In this document: one piece after another, positions 1-7,826 of the stretch
Position numbering within the stretch: the stretch's first letter is position 1
How the letters are laid out: every line of letters begins with the position of its first letter
Origin: Hyphomonas sp.
GTDB lineage: Bacteria > Pseudomonadota > Alphaproteobacteria > Caulobacterales > Hyphomonadaceae
Assembly: GCF_016125515.1 (NCBI RefSeq)
Contig: NZ_WGLO01000010.1
Coordinates: 62,001 to 126,000, forward strand
Direction: 5' to 3'
Length of the DNA stretch: 64,000 nt
Translations under genes and position numbers: made by a program
Notes under the pieces: model-generated
Databases searched by the model: none
What the model was told of the DNA's origin: nothing
Seen by the model: only the letters and a program-made list of their open reading frames with translations

Positions 1-572
1 GCCGCACCGGCGACTTCACGGTCGACCTGAGCAATGGCGAACTGACCTGGACGCAGAACAAGCCGCTGCCGTGGAAAGTGACCGTGCTGGACACCGGCAT
101 CGACACGATGACCGGCGGCCGCCTGAAGCGCGCCAAGGAGATCATCGGCAATGAGACTTTCTGCCTGACCTATGGCGACGGCGTGTCCGATGTAGACCTG
201 ACGGCGCTGGTGGCGTTCCACAAGAAGACGGGCGTCCAGGCAACCGTCACGGCGGTGACGCCGCCGGGCCGTTTCGGAGTCATGGGCCTCGCCCCGGACG
301 AGCCGATCGTGCAGTCCTTCCGCGAGAAGGACTCGGTGGACGTGGGCCTGATCAATGGCGGCTTCTTCGTGTGCGAACCCGATGTGATCGACCTGGTCGA
401 TGGCGATGCCACGGTCTGGGAACAGGAGCCGATGAACCGGCTCGTCGAGGCCGGCCAGCTGGCCGCCTACCGTCACCACGGGTTCTGGCAGGCGATGGAT
501 ACCGTCCGCGACCGGCAGGTGCTCGAAGCGATCTACGCCAAGGGTGCCCCCTGGCTGAAACAAGGGAAGTGA
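1..572 (+). CDS. rfbF: glucose-1-phosphate cytidylyltransferase, 5' end off window
   Basis: Makes CDP-glucose from CTP and glucose-1-phosphate, the first step toward CDP-linked deoxy or branched sugars of surface polysaccharides. The reading frame is already open at base 3, and about 189 residues are visible, so roughly 70 N-terminal residues of the usual ~257 (including the nucleotide-binding G-x-G-T-R loop) lie upstream. Visible family marks are LDTGIDTMTGGRLKR, the metal-site YGDGVSDVD, GGFFVCEPDVID and FWQAMDTVRD near the C-terminus. A GTG inside the window is not the true start because the upstream codons read as family sequence (RTGDFTVDL, PWKVTVLDTG). The stop lies 4 bases before the next gene, so the two are almost certainly co-transcribed. 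Identification is firm; the substrate follows the family. Confidence 0.9.
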   Translation, partial: RTGDFTVDLSNGELTWTQNKPLPWKVTVLDTGIDTMTGGRLKRAKEIIGNETFCLTYGDGVSDVDLTALVAFHKKTGVQATVTAVTPPGRFGVMGLAPDEPIVQSFREKDSVDVGLINGGFFVCEPDVIDLVDGDATVWEQEPMNRLVEAGQLAAYRHHGFWQAMDTVRDRQVLEAIYAKGAPWLKQGK

Positions 573-576
573 TCCG

Positions 577-1107
577 ATGAAATTCCATCAAACCACCCTC
601 AAGGATGCGATGCTGATCGACCTTGAACGCCGGGGCGATGACCGTGGCTTCTTTGCGCGCACGTTCTGCGTCGACGAGTTTGCCGCCAATGGCCTGCCGA
701 CCGAGTTCGTGCAGCAGAACACATCCTACTCCGCCAACAAGGGCACGTTGCGCGGCATGCATTTCCAGCGTGCGCCGCATGGCGAGGACAAGCTGATCCG
801 CTGCCTGCGCGGCGCCATCGTTGACATCATCATCGACCTGCGTCCGGACTCGCCGACCTTCAAGAAATGGGAAGCGTTCGAACTGAACGACGAGAACAAG
901 CGCCAGCTGCTGGTGCCGAAGGGCTTCGCCCATGGCTTCCAGACGGTCAGCGACCATGTGGAAGTGACCTACCTGGTCTCGGCGAAGTACACGCCATCGG
1001 CCGAAGGCGGTGTGCGCTGGAACGATCCGGCGTTCGGCATCACCTGGCCGCTGGAGCCAACCGAGATGTCGGACAAAGACAAGACCTGGCCGGATTTTGC
1101 CGGCTAA
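577..1107 (+). CDS. rfbC: dTDP-4-dehydrorhamnose 3,5-epimerase family protein
   Basis: A cupin-fold nucleotide-sugar 3,5-epimerase acting in the cytoplasm on a 4-keto-6-deoxy sugar nucleotide. The 176-residue length matches the family. Counterparts of the catalytic residues are present: His62 in LRGMHFQ, Tyr132 and Tyr138 in the TYLVSAKY segment, and Asp168 in SDKDK. Classic RfbC works on a dTDP sugar, but the partner immediately upstream is a cytidylyltransferase, so the real substrate may be CDP-linked (inference). The ATG follows the rfbF stop by 4 bases, and a strong terminator lies 24 bases after the stop, so this is the last gene of its operon. Confidence 0.85.
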   Translation: MKFHQTTLKDAMLIDLERRGDDRGFFARTFCVDEFAANGLPTEFVQQNTSYSANKGTLRGMHFQRAPHGEDKLIRCLRGAIVDIIIDLRPDSPTFKKWEAFELNDENKRQLLVPKGFAHGFQTVSDHVEVTYLVSAKYTPSAEGGVRWNDPAFGITWPLEPTEMSDKDKTWPDFAG

Positions 1108-1130
1108 GCGTGTCGGGGACGACGACGGGA

Positions 1131-1160
1131 AAGCCCGCCTTTCGAGGCGGGCTTTTTCTT
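1131..1160 (+). terminator. Rho-independent terminator after rfbFC
   Basis: A perfect 10-bp stem (AAGCCCGCCT at 1131-1140, AGGCGGGCTT at 1145-1154) closes on a TTCG tetraloop and is followed by TTTCTT. It ends the rfbF-rfbC transcript 24 bases after the rfbC stop. The gene on the other side ends at 1190 in the opposite direction, so the hairpin may serve both. Confidence 0.9.
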
Positions 1161-1189
1161 TGGGCGGCGCAGGACAGGAGAGGCGCGGC

Positions 1190-2311
1190 TCAGCCCTTGA
1201 GCACGTCCACAACCGCTTCGGCAATCGCGAGCGAACTCGTGAGGCCCGGGGATTCGATGCCGAAGAGGTGGACGAGGCCGGCATGGCCGTGGCGGGCAGG
1301 GCCGTCGAGCTGGAAGTCGGCGGCGGGCTGGCCCTGCAGCGAGATTTTCGGGCGCACGCCGGAATAGGCCGTGGTGATCGAGCCATCCGGCAGGTCGGGC
1401 CAGTATTCGCGGATGGCGGCGTAGAAACTGTCGGCGCGGCGCAGGTCCACCCGGTAATCGATCGTGTCCGGATCGTCCGTGTTCAACCATTCGACATCCG
1501 GGCCAAAGCGCATCTGGCCACCCAGGTCGAGCGTGACGTGTACGCCGAGGCCGCCATCGACGGGCGCGGGATAGATCAGGCGCTGGAAGGGCGAGCGGAC
1601 GGTGCAGCTGAAATAGTTGCCCTTGGCGAGGGTGAAGGGCGGCAGGAGAGCGGGGTCGTAGCCGTCCATGGCGCGCGCGGTGCGCACAGCGTAGAGGCCG
1701 GCGCTGTTGACGACTTGGCGGGCGACAAGGGTCATCGGTTCGGCGCCGCCCGCTTCGACGCGGAAGCGGCCGTCGGGCAGGATCCCGGAGGCGGTGACCG
1801 GCGTGTTGAACGCGATGGCGCCGCCATGGTCTTCGAGCTCGCCCTGCAGCGAGAGCATGTAGCCGTGGCTGTCGAGAATGCCGGTTTCGGCGGAGAGGAC
1901 CGCGGCCTTGCAGGACAGGGCCGGCTCCATTTCCATGGCTTCGGCGCCGGAGAGGAAAGAGAGGCCTTCGACGCCGTTGCGCTCGCCTTGCGCGTGAAGG
2001 ACTTCCATCTTGGCAATCTGGGCGTCGGACGTGGCGACGATCAGCTTGCCGGTCTTGCGGTGGGCAACACCATGCGACTCCATCCAGGCATAGAGGCGGC
2101 GGCGGCCATCGACGCAGAACTGGTGACGCAGACTGCCGGTCGGATAGTAGAGGCCGGCATGGACGACTTCGCTGTTGCGCGAGGATGTGCCGGTGCCGAT
2201 AGCGTTTGCCGCTTCGAGGACGAGGACCTCGTTGCCCTCGCGGGCGAGGGCGGCGGCGCAGGCGAGACCGACCGCGCCGGCGCCGATGACGACGGTATCG
2301 ACTTCGGTCAT
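1190..2311 (-). CDS. FAD-dependent oxidoreductase, LhgO/DAO family
   Basis: A 373-residue flavoprotein of the D-amino-acid-oxidase fold, closest in character to L-2-hydroxyglutarate oxidase (LhgO)-type enzymes. The N-terminus has the dinucleotide-binding GAGAVG (residues 10-15) ending at Glu33, followed by the family stretch TSSRNSEVVHAGLYYP. The C-terminal part has IRPKISLQGQ-like sequence (VRPKISLQGQPAADFQ) and FGIESPGLTSSLAIAE, typical of this group. It is the last gene of a reverse-strand trio with a SAF-domain dehydrogenase and an SDR epimerase, 24 bases after the former. That setting beside nucleotide-sugar genes suggests oxidation of a sugar acid or hydroxy acid, but the substrate cannot be read from the sequence. 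Confidence 0.8.
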   Translation of the reverse strand: MTEVDTVVIGAGAVGLACAAALAREGNEVLVLEAANAIGTGTSSRNSEVVHAGLYYPTGSLRHQFCVDGRRRLYAWMESHGVAHRKTGKLIVATSDAQIAKMEVLHAQGERNGVEGLSFLSGAEAMEMEPALSCKAAVLSAETGILDSHGYMLSLQGELEDHGGAIAFNTPVTASGILPDGRFRVEAGGAEPMTLVARQVVNSAGLYAVRTARAMDGYDPALLPPFTLAKGNYFSCTVRSPFQRLIYPAPVDGGLGVHVTLDLGGQMRFGPDVEWLNTDDPDTIDYRVDLRRADSFYAAIREYWPDLPDGSITTAYSGVRPKISLQGQPAADFQLDGPARHGHAGLVHLFGIESPGLTSSLAIAEAVVDVLKG

Positions 2312-2335
2312 GGCCTCACCTGTGCCTGTCCGTGA

Positions 2336-3673
2336 TCAGACGGTTTCTTTTGCCGGAACGAGGCCGAAATGGCGCTCCATCTCGGCATAGTAGGCGTCGA
2401 TCTTGCGGCCGGCGGGAACGGTGACGTCGTCGAAGGTCAGCACGCTGTCCTTGGCCATGTCGCGCTTCACCGTGCAGCCTTCTGCAAGGCCCATGGGCAG
2501 GAGGCGGTCCTTGTGGACGATGGGGGCGTTCTCGGCCTGGCCGTAGGTGTCGAAGCCGCCGATGCCGTCGAGCGTCTGACCAGCTTTCAGGTCGCGTTTG
2601 GCGAACGTGATGACGCCGACATTCGGGGCGCCGAGCGGGGTTAGCGCGGGGTCGTGGAACAGCACGGCGCGGGCGACGGTGAGCGGTACTTCGAAATGGC
2701 AGAGGTGGTAGGGCGTGTAGAAGAGGTAATAAGGGCCCTGTCCGAGCTTGTAGAGGTTCAGATAGTGGGCCTGGCGCGGATCATCGTGTGTACCCAGAAC
2801 AAACACGCCGGGGCCGGGGCGGGCGCCGACGACAAAGTCGACGATGCCGGGGCCTTTGGGGTCGATGTGCGGGGCCAGCATCTCGACGAAGTCCTCGAGC
2901 GGGCGCAGCGGCAGGGTAGGGTTCTTGTTGGTCGGATCCGGGCCGATCATGCCGCGCTTGGCGACGCCCATGCCGGTACCGTTGGCGACGATGGCCTGTT
3001 CGTAAGCGATCTTGGTGCCGTCCGCGAACGAGGTCACCATGTTGACGTTCTGGCCCCATTTCTCGGCAAAGCCGCGCTGGGTGTCCGGGGTGCGGTACTC
3101 GTCCTGCAGGCCCTTGATGTTGCCGCAGAGCACCGGTTTGACGCCGATGGACTGGACGAAACGGAAGAGGTTCATCTGCACGCCGGGCTGGTCGCCATCG
3201 ACGTTGGTGATGACCACGCCGGCCTTGTCGGCTTTCACCTTCAGGAGCGGGCCGACGGTGCCGTCGAGTTCCGCGTTCATCAGGATCACGTGCTTGGCGG
3301 TCTCCAGCGCGCCTTCGACCGCTTCGAGCGCATAGTCCATCGATCCGGTGGCTTCGATGATGGCGTCGAGGCCTTCGGCGCGGGCGAGGGCACCCGGATC
3401 TGTCGTGACGACCGGCTGGCCGGCCTTGATCGCGGCCGAGATTTCGGCGGCCGTGTCGGCCCGCACGACGGTTTCACCCGTGCGGCTGGCCTCGAAGGCG
3501 TCGATGCCGCGCTGCGGTTGGCGGGCGGCAATGCCGCAAAGCACCATTCCGGGTACGGATTTGGCAATCTGCAGGGCAATGCCCGAGGCCATGAAACCGG
3601 CCCCGATCATGCCGACCTTGATGGGCCGGCCTTCAGCTTCGCGTTTTTTCAGTGCGGTATCGACGATGATCAT
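2336..3673 (-). CDS. NAD(P)-dependent dehydrogenase with C-terminal SAF domain
   Basis: A 445-residue two-domain protein. Residues 18-32 carry the Rossmann motif VGMIGAGFMASG of homoserine-dehydrogenase-like folds, and EATGSMDYALEAVEGAL resembles their central part. The C-terminal hundred residues (VGVITFAKRDLKAGQTLDG onward) form a SAF domain, as in antifreeze-like and sugar-acid dehydratase proteins. Proteins of this architecture occur in polysaccharide and sugar-acid clusters; the reaction is not known to me. It lies 5 bases after the SDR epimerase stop and 24 bases before the FAD oxidoreductase, so the three form one operon. The start ATG at 3673 is the only good one. Architecture is clear, function is unassigned. 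Confidence 0.75.
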   Translation of the reverse strand: MIIVDTALKKREAEGRPIKVGMIGAGFMASGIALQIAKSVPGMVLCGIAARQPQRGIDAFEASRTGETVVRADTAAEISAAIKAGQPVVTTDPGALARAEGLDAIIEATGSMDYALEAVEGALETAKHVILMNAELDGTVGPLLKVKADKAGVVITNVDGDQPGVQMNLFRFVQSIGVKPVLCGNIKGLQDEYRTPDTQRGFAEKWGQNVNMVTSFADGTKIAYEQAIVANGTGMGVAKRGMIGPDPTNKNPTLPLRPLEDFVEMLAPHIDPKGPGIVDFVVGARPGPGVFVLGTHDDPRQAHYLNLYKLGQGPYYLFYTPYHLCHFEVPLTVARAVLFHDPALTPLGAPNVGVITFAKRDLKAGQTLDGIGGFDTYGQAENAPIVHKDRLLPMGLAEGCTVKRDMAKDSVLTFDDVTVPAGRKIDAYYAEMERHFGLVPAKETV

Positions 3674-3678
3674 GGGAA

Positions 3679-4731
3679 TCAGACCGTTGCGAGTTCAGGC
3701 GTTTTCCAGAAGAGCTTTTCGTCCAGCAGGTGGGCGCCGCGCAGCTTCATCAGCATCTTCAGGCGGGTGTAGGGCGGGGCCTGAAAGTCTTCCGCCGTCA
3801 TGTTGATGCTCTCGAAGACCTTGCGCATCTGCTTGGCGCCGAGCTCGGCTGTCCATTGGCATTTGAAGTCCGGTAGGACTGTCTGGATCTTGTCGAAGTT
3901 CACGCGGTAGGAGCGGTTGTCTGCGCCCTGCGTGCCGACTTCCAGTTCGCAGCCCGGGAATTCCTTGGCGACGATCTGGGCGATCTCGATGACGCGGTAG
4001 TTCTGGTCGGACGAGCCGACATTGTACTTCTGGCCGCGGATCGCATCGGCAGGTGCCGTCAGCGAAAGGTGCACGGCCTGGCACATGTCCAGCGCGTGGA
4101 CGAGCGGGCGCCAGGGCGAACCATCGGAGAGAAGCTTGATCTTCTTGGTCGTCCAGGCGAGGCCGCAGAGGTCGTTCAGCACGATGTCGAAGCGCTGGCG
4201 GGGCGAGGCGCCGTAGGCGGTCGCGTTGCGCAGGAAGCAGGGCTCGAAATCGTCGCCGGCCATTTTCGAGAGGTCGTTCTCGACCTTCACTTTGCACTCG
4301 GCATAGGCCGTCTGCGGGTTCACATCGGAGGATTCGTCGAGGATCTGGTCGGGCTTGCCCACGCCGTACACGGAGCAGGACGACATGTAGACGAAACGCT
4401 TGATGCCGGCCTTGCGGGCGAGGTTGGCCAGGTGGACGGAGCCGCCATGGTTGATCTCGTGGGTGAGGCCCGGATCCTGCTGGCCGAGCGGGTCGTTCGA
4501 CAGCTCGGCGAGGTGGGCGATCGCGTCAAAGCCCTTGAGGTCTTCGGCGGTGACCGAGCGGATGTCCTTGGACAGGATCATCGGACGCGGCACGTTTGTC
4601 GGATAGAGCCAGCCGGAACGGTAGAAGCCCGTGTCGAGGCCGACGGCTTCGATGCCGCGTTGCAGCAGGTAAGGGCCCAGCAGCGTACCAATGTAGCCGT
4701 CGGCGCCCGTAAACAATACTTTCATGGTCAT
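3679..4731 (-). CDS. NAD-dependent epimerase/dehydratase (extended SDR)
   Basis: A nucleotide-sugar epimerase or dehydratase of 350 residues. It has the N-terminal GADGYIG (residues 9-15), the serine patch MSSCSVYG (116-123) and the active-site Tyr143-x3-Lys147 in TAYAECK. The middle resembles UDP-glucose 4-epimerase, but the C-terminal third is not GalE-like, and a clear galE lies at 12.0 kb, so this is a different activity. The first Met pair (M1 and M3, 4731 and 4725) are both possible starts; M3 gives the usual MKVLFTGADGYIG opening. It heads the reverse-strand trio. The 292-base gap upstream (4732-5023) holds its promoter region; I see no gene or clear terminator there. Confidence 0.8.
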   Translation of the reverse strand: MTMKVLFTGADGYIGTLLGPYLLQRGIEAVGLDTGFYRSGWLYPTNVPRPMILSKDIRSVTAEDLKGFDAIAHLAELSNDPLGQQDPGLTHEINHGGSVHLANLARKAGIKRFVYMSSCSVYGVGKPDQILDESSDVNPQTAYAECKVKVENDLSKMAGDDFEPCFLRNATAYGASPRQRFDIVLNDLCGLAWTTKKIKLLSDGSPWRPLVHALDMCQAVHLSLTAPADAIRGQKYNVGSSDQNYRVIEIAQIVAKEFPGCELEVGTQGADNRSYRVNFDKIQTVLPDFKCQWTAELGAKQMRKVFESINMTAEDFQAPPYTRLKMLMKLRGAHLLDEKLFWKTPELATV

Positions 4732-5023
4732 GGAAAAGTGATCTCCCTCACGCGACCGGCAGATGCATACCGCATGCCATCTGATACACTTAATTCGGGG
4801 TGCGCGCCGAAACGTTTACCCGGTTGTCCACCCCACACCTTTGACCCTTGCCGGATGGGCATGGGCGGGCTGGTCCAATCTGGAACATCGAAGGCGTGGC
4901 CGGTTCTGCGCCGGCGGACGGATCGAAACGACAGCTTTCTGACGCGTTCCGGACTGTGCTGCAGGGATACGCTGCGCGGGCCGCCTTGCCAATGGCGGGC
5001 GAGGCCGGCCCGGCAAATTTCGT

Positions 5024-6196
5024 TCAGGCGGTGGTGCGGAAGTCAAGCACATCGCGGGTGATGTCGGCGGTGCGCGTCACGCCGGTGAGGGCCATGGACA
5101 CGGAAAATTCACCGTGCATCGCCTTGAGGAGATTGAGCAATCCCGTCTCACCGGCGCCGGCCAGGGCGTAGACCCAGGGCCGTCCCATCATTGCCGCATC
5201 TGCGCCGAGGGCAAGCGCCTTGAGAATGTCCTGACCGGAGCGGACGCCCCCATCGACGAGCAGGGTCATCCGGCCGGACACCTTTTCGGCGATATGGGGC
5301 AGCATGGCGATCGAGGAAGCGACGCCGTCGAGTTGGCGGCCGCCATGGTTTGACACGACGATGCCATCTGCGCCGCGTTCTGCAGCTTCCACGGCGTCTT
5401 CAGGACAGAGAATGCCCTTGATGATCAGCGGACCGGACCATTGCTGGCGGATCCAGTCGAGGTCATCCCAGGTGATCGAGGGATCGATCGAGGCGCTGGC
5501 CCAGCCGGAGAAATCGTCGAAGGTGGCGCCGCTACCGAGATAAGGCGCGATGTTTCCCAGCACGTGCGGGCCGCCATTGAGGCCGACCTCAAAGGCCCAG
5601 CCGGGGTGCAGCGCATAGGAGATGGGGCCCTTGCGCAGCCGGGTCCAGGCATTGCCGCCGCCGCTCATCGTGTTGCGGACATCGCGGTAACGCGTGCCGA
5701 CGACCGGCAGGTCGACCGTCAGGACAAGGACGGATACGCCGGCCTCCCTGGCGCGCCGGATCAGGTCGGCGCAGGCGCCCCGATCGCGGATCATATAGAG
5801 CTGGAACCACAGGGGGCCGGAGCCCGCCGCTGCAGTTTCCTCTACAGAACACACCGAAAGCGTGGAGAGGCAGTAGGGAATGCCGAAGGCGCCGGCGACC
5901 TTGCGTGCGGAGGCTTCGCCCCGGCGGGCCATCATGCCGGAGAGGCCCACGGGCGAGAGCGCGAGCGGCAATGTGGCCTCTGCGCCGAACAATTGGGTCG
6001 TCGTGGTTCGGGCCGAGACATCGCGCAGGATCCGCTGAAGCAGGGCGAGCCGCTCGAAGTCGCGCACGTTCCGACCCAGCGTGACCTCGGCATAGGCGCC
6101 GCCGTCGAGATAATCGAACAGGAAGCGGGGTAGGCGCCGTTCGGCACGTCGGCGATAATCGGCGACGGAAGCAGGGGCGAGATCGAGGGTCGGCAT
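5024..6196 (-). CDS. lldD: FMN-dependent L-lactate dehydrogenase / alpha-hydroxy-acid oxidase
   Basis: Oxidises L-lactate or a related 2-hydroxy acid to the keto acid, passing electrons to the respiratory chain. At 390 residues it has full family length. The FMN/substrate residues are all present: SPVGLSGMM near residue 81, Lys260 in LIIKGIL, the SNHGGRQLDG loop with His284 and Arg287, and the phosphate-binding LVDGGVRSGQDI. No neighbour on the same strand is close enough for an operon. The upstream gap is AT-richer than its surroundings and is shared with the divergent outer-membrane protein gene. LldD versus another hydroxy-acid oxidase (mandelate, glycolate) cannot be decided, but LldD-like motifs dominate. 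Confidence 0.85.
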   Translation of the reverse strand: MPTLDLAPASVADYRRRAERRLPRFLFDYLDGGAYAEVTLGRNVRDFERLALLQRILRDVSARTTTTQLFGAEATLPLALSPVGLSGMMARRGEASARKVAGAFGIPYCLSTLSVCSVEETAAAGSGPLWFQLYMIRDRGACADLIRRAREAGVSVLVLTVDLPVVGTRYRDVRNTMSGGGNAWTRLRKGPISYALHPGWAFEVGLNGGPHVLGNIAPYLGSGATFDDFSGWASASIDPSITWDDLDWIRQQWSGPLIIKGILCPEDAVEAAERGADGIVVSNHGGRQLDGVASSIAMLPHIAEKVSGRMTLLVDGGVRSGQDILKALALGADAAMMGRPWVYALAGAGETGLLNLLKAMHGEFSVSMALTGVTRTADITRDVLDFRTTA

Positions 6197-6300
6197 GGTA
6201 AATTTCTCGACTTGCAGTGGCCTTGAGATGTATCAGTATCGCGCAGGTTCATTTGTGCGCCTTACTGAAACGCCTCAATACAGTAACGGACAAGGGGTGT

Positions 6301-6330
6301 TGTTAAGGAATATTCCCGGGCGCGATATTC
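6301..6330 (+). promoter_or_regulatory. candidate promoter of the export operon
   Basis: TTGTTA at 6301-6306 and GATATT at 6325-6330, 18 bases apart, each match 4 of 6 sigma-70 consensus bases. The stretch is AT-richer than its surroundings and lies about 150 bases before the beta-barrel gene start. Suggestive only. Confidence 0.3.
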
Positions 6331-6370
6331 AATTGAGAATGAATTGGGCGTAAAGGGCTGTATTCGTCCA

Positions 6371-6394
6371 AATTGCCCGTCAGAATGGGCAATT
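6371..6394. promoter_or_regulatory. operator-like inverted repeat upstream of the export operon
   Basis: Perfect inverted repeat AATTGCCC (6371-6378) and GGGCAATT (6387-6394) with an 8-base spacer. It sits just downstream of the candidate promoter and about 80 bases before the outer-membrane protein start. The geometry suits a dimeric repressor or an RNA hairpin in the leader. The binding factor is unknown. Confidence 0.45.
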
Positions 6395-6475
6395 CCGGAT
6401 GGTACTGAACTTGCACGGGTTGGAGAAGACAACCCAGGCCATGTCGGCCGCGCAGAGAAATTGGGGAATGGTGAA

Positions 6476-7759
6476 ATGTCCAATCTGAAACGCATCAGTC
6501 TGATGAGTGTTGCTGCCTGTGCCCTTATTGGCCCGGCAATGGCGCAAACCAGCAATTATTATAGCCGCGACAAGTACGAAACGGTGCTTGATCGCCGCCA
6601 GCCCGAATTCGACCCGGAGCCCGTTCGGCTCGGTGCGTTCGTCGTGCGCTCGAACGCGGAAGTCGGCCTGACGGCCAACGACAACGTGTTCGCCACAGAA
6701 AACAACAAGCAGTCGGACGTGATCGCCCGCGTGGGCGGCGAGTTCGCCGCAGACACGGATTGGAGTGTCCACGGCCTCGGTTTCGATGCTTCGGCCTACC
6801 GCAACCAGTATCTCGACCTGAGCGATGAATCGACGACCGACGTGACGGCCCGCGCCCGCGGCCGCCTCGACGTGACCCGCGAACTGTCGCTGCGTGGTTC
6901 GGTGTTCGCCGAAGACCTCGCCGAGCCTCGCACCGATTTCGTCAACGCCTTCGGCGCCGATCGTCCGGTCGAATACACCCGCACCGGCGTGACCGCTGAT
7001 GCGGATTTCCAGAACGACCGTATCCGTTGGAACAACGGCGTCAGCTTCTCCGACGAGAACTACAAGGACGGCAAAGCCGCCGGCACGGGCGCGAACATCG
7101 ACCAGGACTACCGCGACCGCAAAGTCGTTTATGGCCGCACGCGCCTGTCCTACGCTGTCTCGCCAAACCTCGCCGTCTTCGGCCAGGCGACCGCCACCAA
7201 GAGCGACTATGACGTCGAGCAGGTGTTCGCCGGCACGCCGCATTCGCGCGATTCCAAAGGCTACACGGTTGCGGCAGGTGTGGATTTCGAACTCACCACG
7301 CTGGTGCGCGGTGACATCGCCGTAGGCTACCTGAACGAAACAAAGGATGACAGCTTCTTCCAGGACGTCAGTGGTCTGTCGATCGACGGCCGCATGGCCT
7401 GGTTCCCGACCCGTCTGACCACGGTGACCTTCGACGCGGCACGCCGCGTGGTCGATACCGGTGCATTCGAGTCGCCGAGCGCCGTGCAGACCCGTTTTGG
7501 CGCCCGCGTCGACCACGAACTGCGCCGCAACATCATCCTGTCGGGATATGGCGGCGTGTCCAATTACGAATATGAAGATATCGACCGCAAGGAAGACAAT
7601 CTCGAGTTCGGCGCCATCGCGACCTATAAGATGAACAAGCGCGTTCACTGGGAACTCTTCGCTCGCAACCGCGACCGGGATGTCTCTGGTACCGCCGGCT
7701 TCAACGGTGCATCCTACTCGCAGAACCAGGTCGGTATCGGCCTGAAGCTGTACCCGTAA
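6476..7759 (+). CDS. outer-membrane beta-barrel protein (BBP2-like), exopolysaccharide export
   Basis: A 427-residue secreted protein. I chose ATG 6476 because it begins MSNLKRISLMSVAACALIGPAMAQ, a clean signal peptide cleaved after AMA, and is preceded by GGGGAA; an upstream in-frame ATG at 6344 would add 44 residues with no signal character. The rest is made of alternating hydrophobic/polar strands with frequent aromatic ends (for example YGGVSNYEYEDIDRKEDNLEFGAIATY) and closes on QVGIGLKLYP, a typical terminal beta-strand. Barrels of this sort, often grouped as beta-barrel porin 2, occur next to Wzc-type kinases in alphaproteobacteria, as here. A role in polymer export or anchoring is inferred from that context. 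Confidence 0.75.
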   Translation: MSNLKRISLMSVAACALIGPAMAQTSNYYSRDKYETVLDRRQPEFDPEPVRLGAFVVRSNAEVGLTANDNVFATENNKQSDVIARVGGEFAADTDWSVHGLGFDASAYRNQYLDLSDESTTDVTARARGRLDVTRELSLRGSVFAEDLAEPRTDFVNAFGADRPVEYTRTGVTADADFQNDRIRWNNGVSFSDENYKDGKAAGTGANIDQDYRDRKVVYGRTRLSYAVSPNLAVFGQATATKSDYDVEQVFAGTPHSRDSKGYTVAAGVDFELTTLVRGDIAVGYLNETKDDSFFQDVSGLSIDGRMAWFPTRLTTVTFDAARRVVDTGAFESPSAVQTRFGARVDHELRRNIILSGYGGVSNYEYEDIDRKEDNLEFGAIATYKMNKRVHWELFARNRDRDVSGTAGFNGASYSQNQVGIGLKLYP

Positions 7760-7771
7760 CTTTAAAGTTCT

Positions 7772-7800
7772 CCGGAAGCCGGTATCGTATCGGCTTCCGG
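7772..7800 (+). repeat. perfect stem-loop between barrel and kinase genes
   Basis: Arms CCGGAAGCCG (7772-7781) and CGGCTTCCGG (7791-7800) with a 9-base loop, starting 13 bases after the barrel stop and 27 bases before the kinase start. No U-run follows directly (GCCCCCAATTTT), so it looks more like a partial terminator or mRNA-stability element that sets the barrel/kinase ratio. Confidence 0.65.
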
Positions 7801-7826
7801 GCCCCCAATTTTCCAGAGGCCGTGCC

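Noticed and set aside
1010-3772. Long + strand open frames opposite the FAD oxidoreductase and SAF-domain genes
   Set aside because: Antisense shadows: the translations are rich in Arg/Gly/Ala/Asp/His without any domain, while the reverse strand has clear motifs.
4732-5023. 292-base gap between the SDR and lldD genes
   Set aside because: Inspected for a small gene or terminator; only weak GC-rich pairings (GCCGG/CCGGC) and the SDR promoter region; nothing worth a feature.
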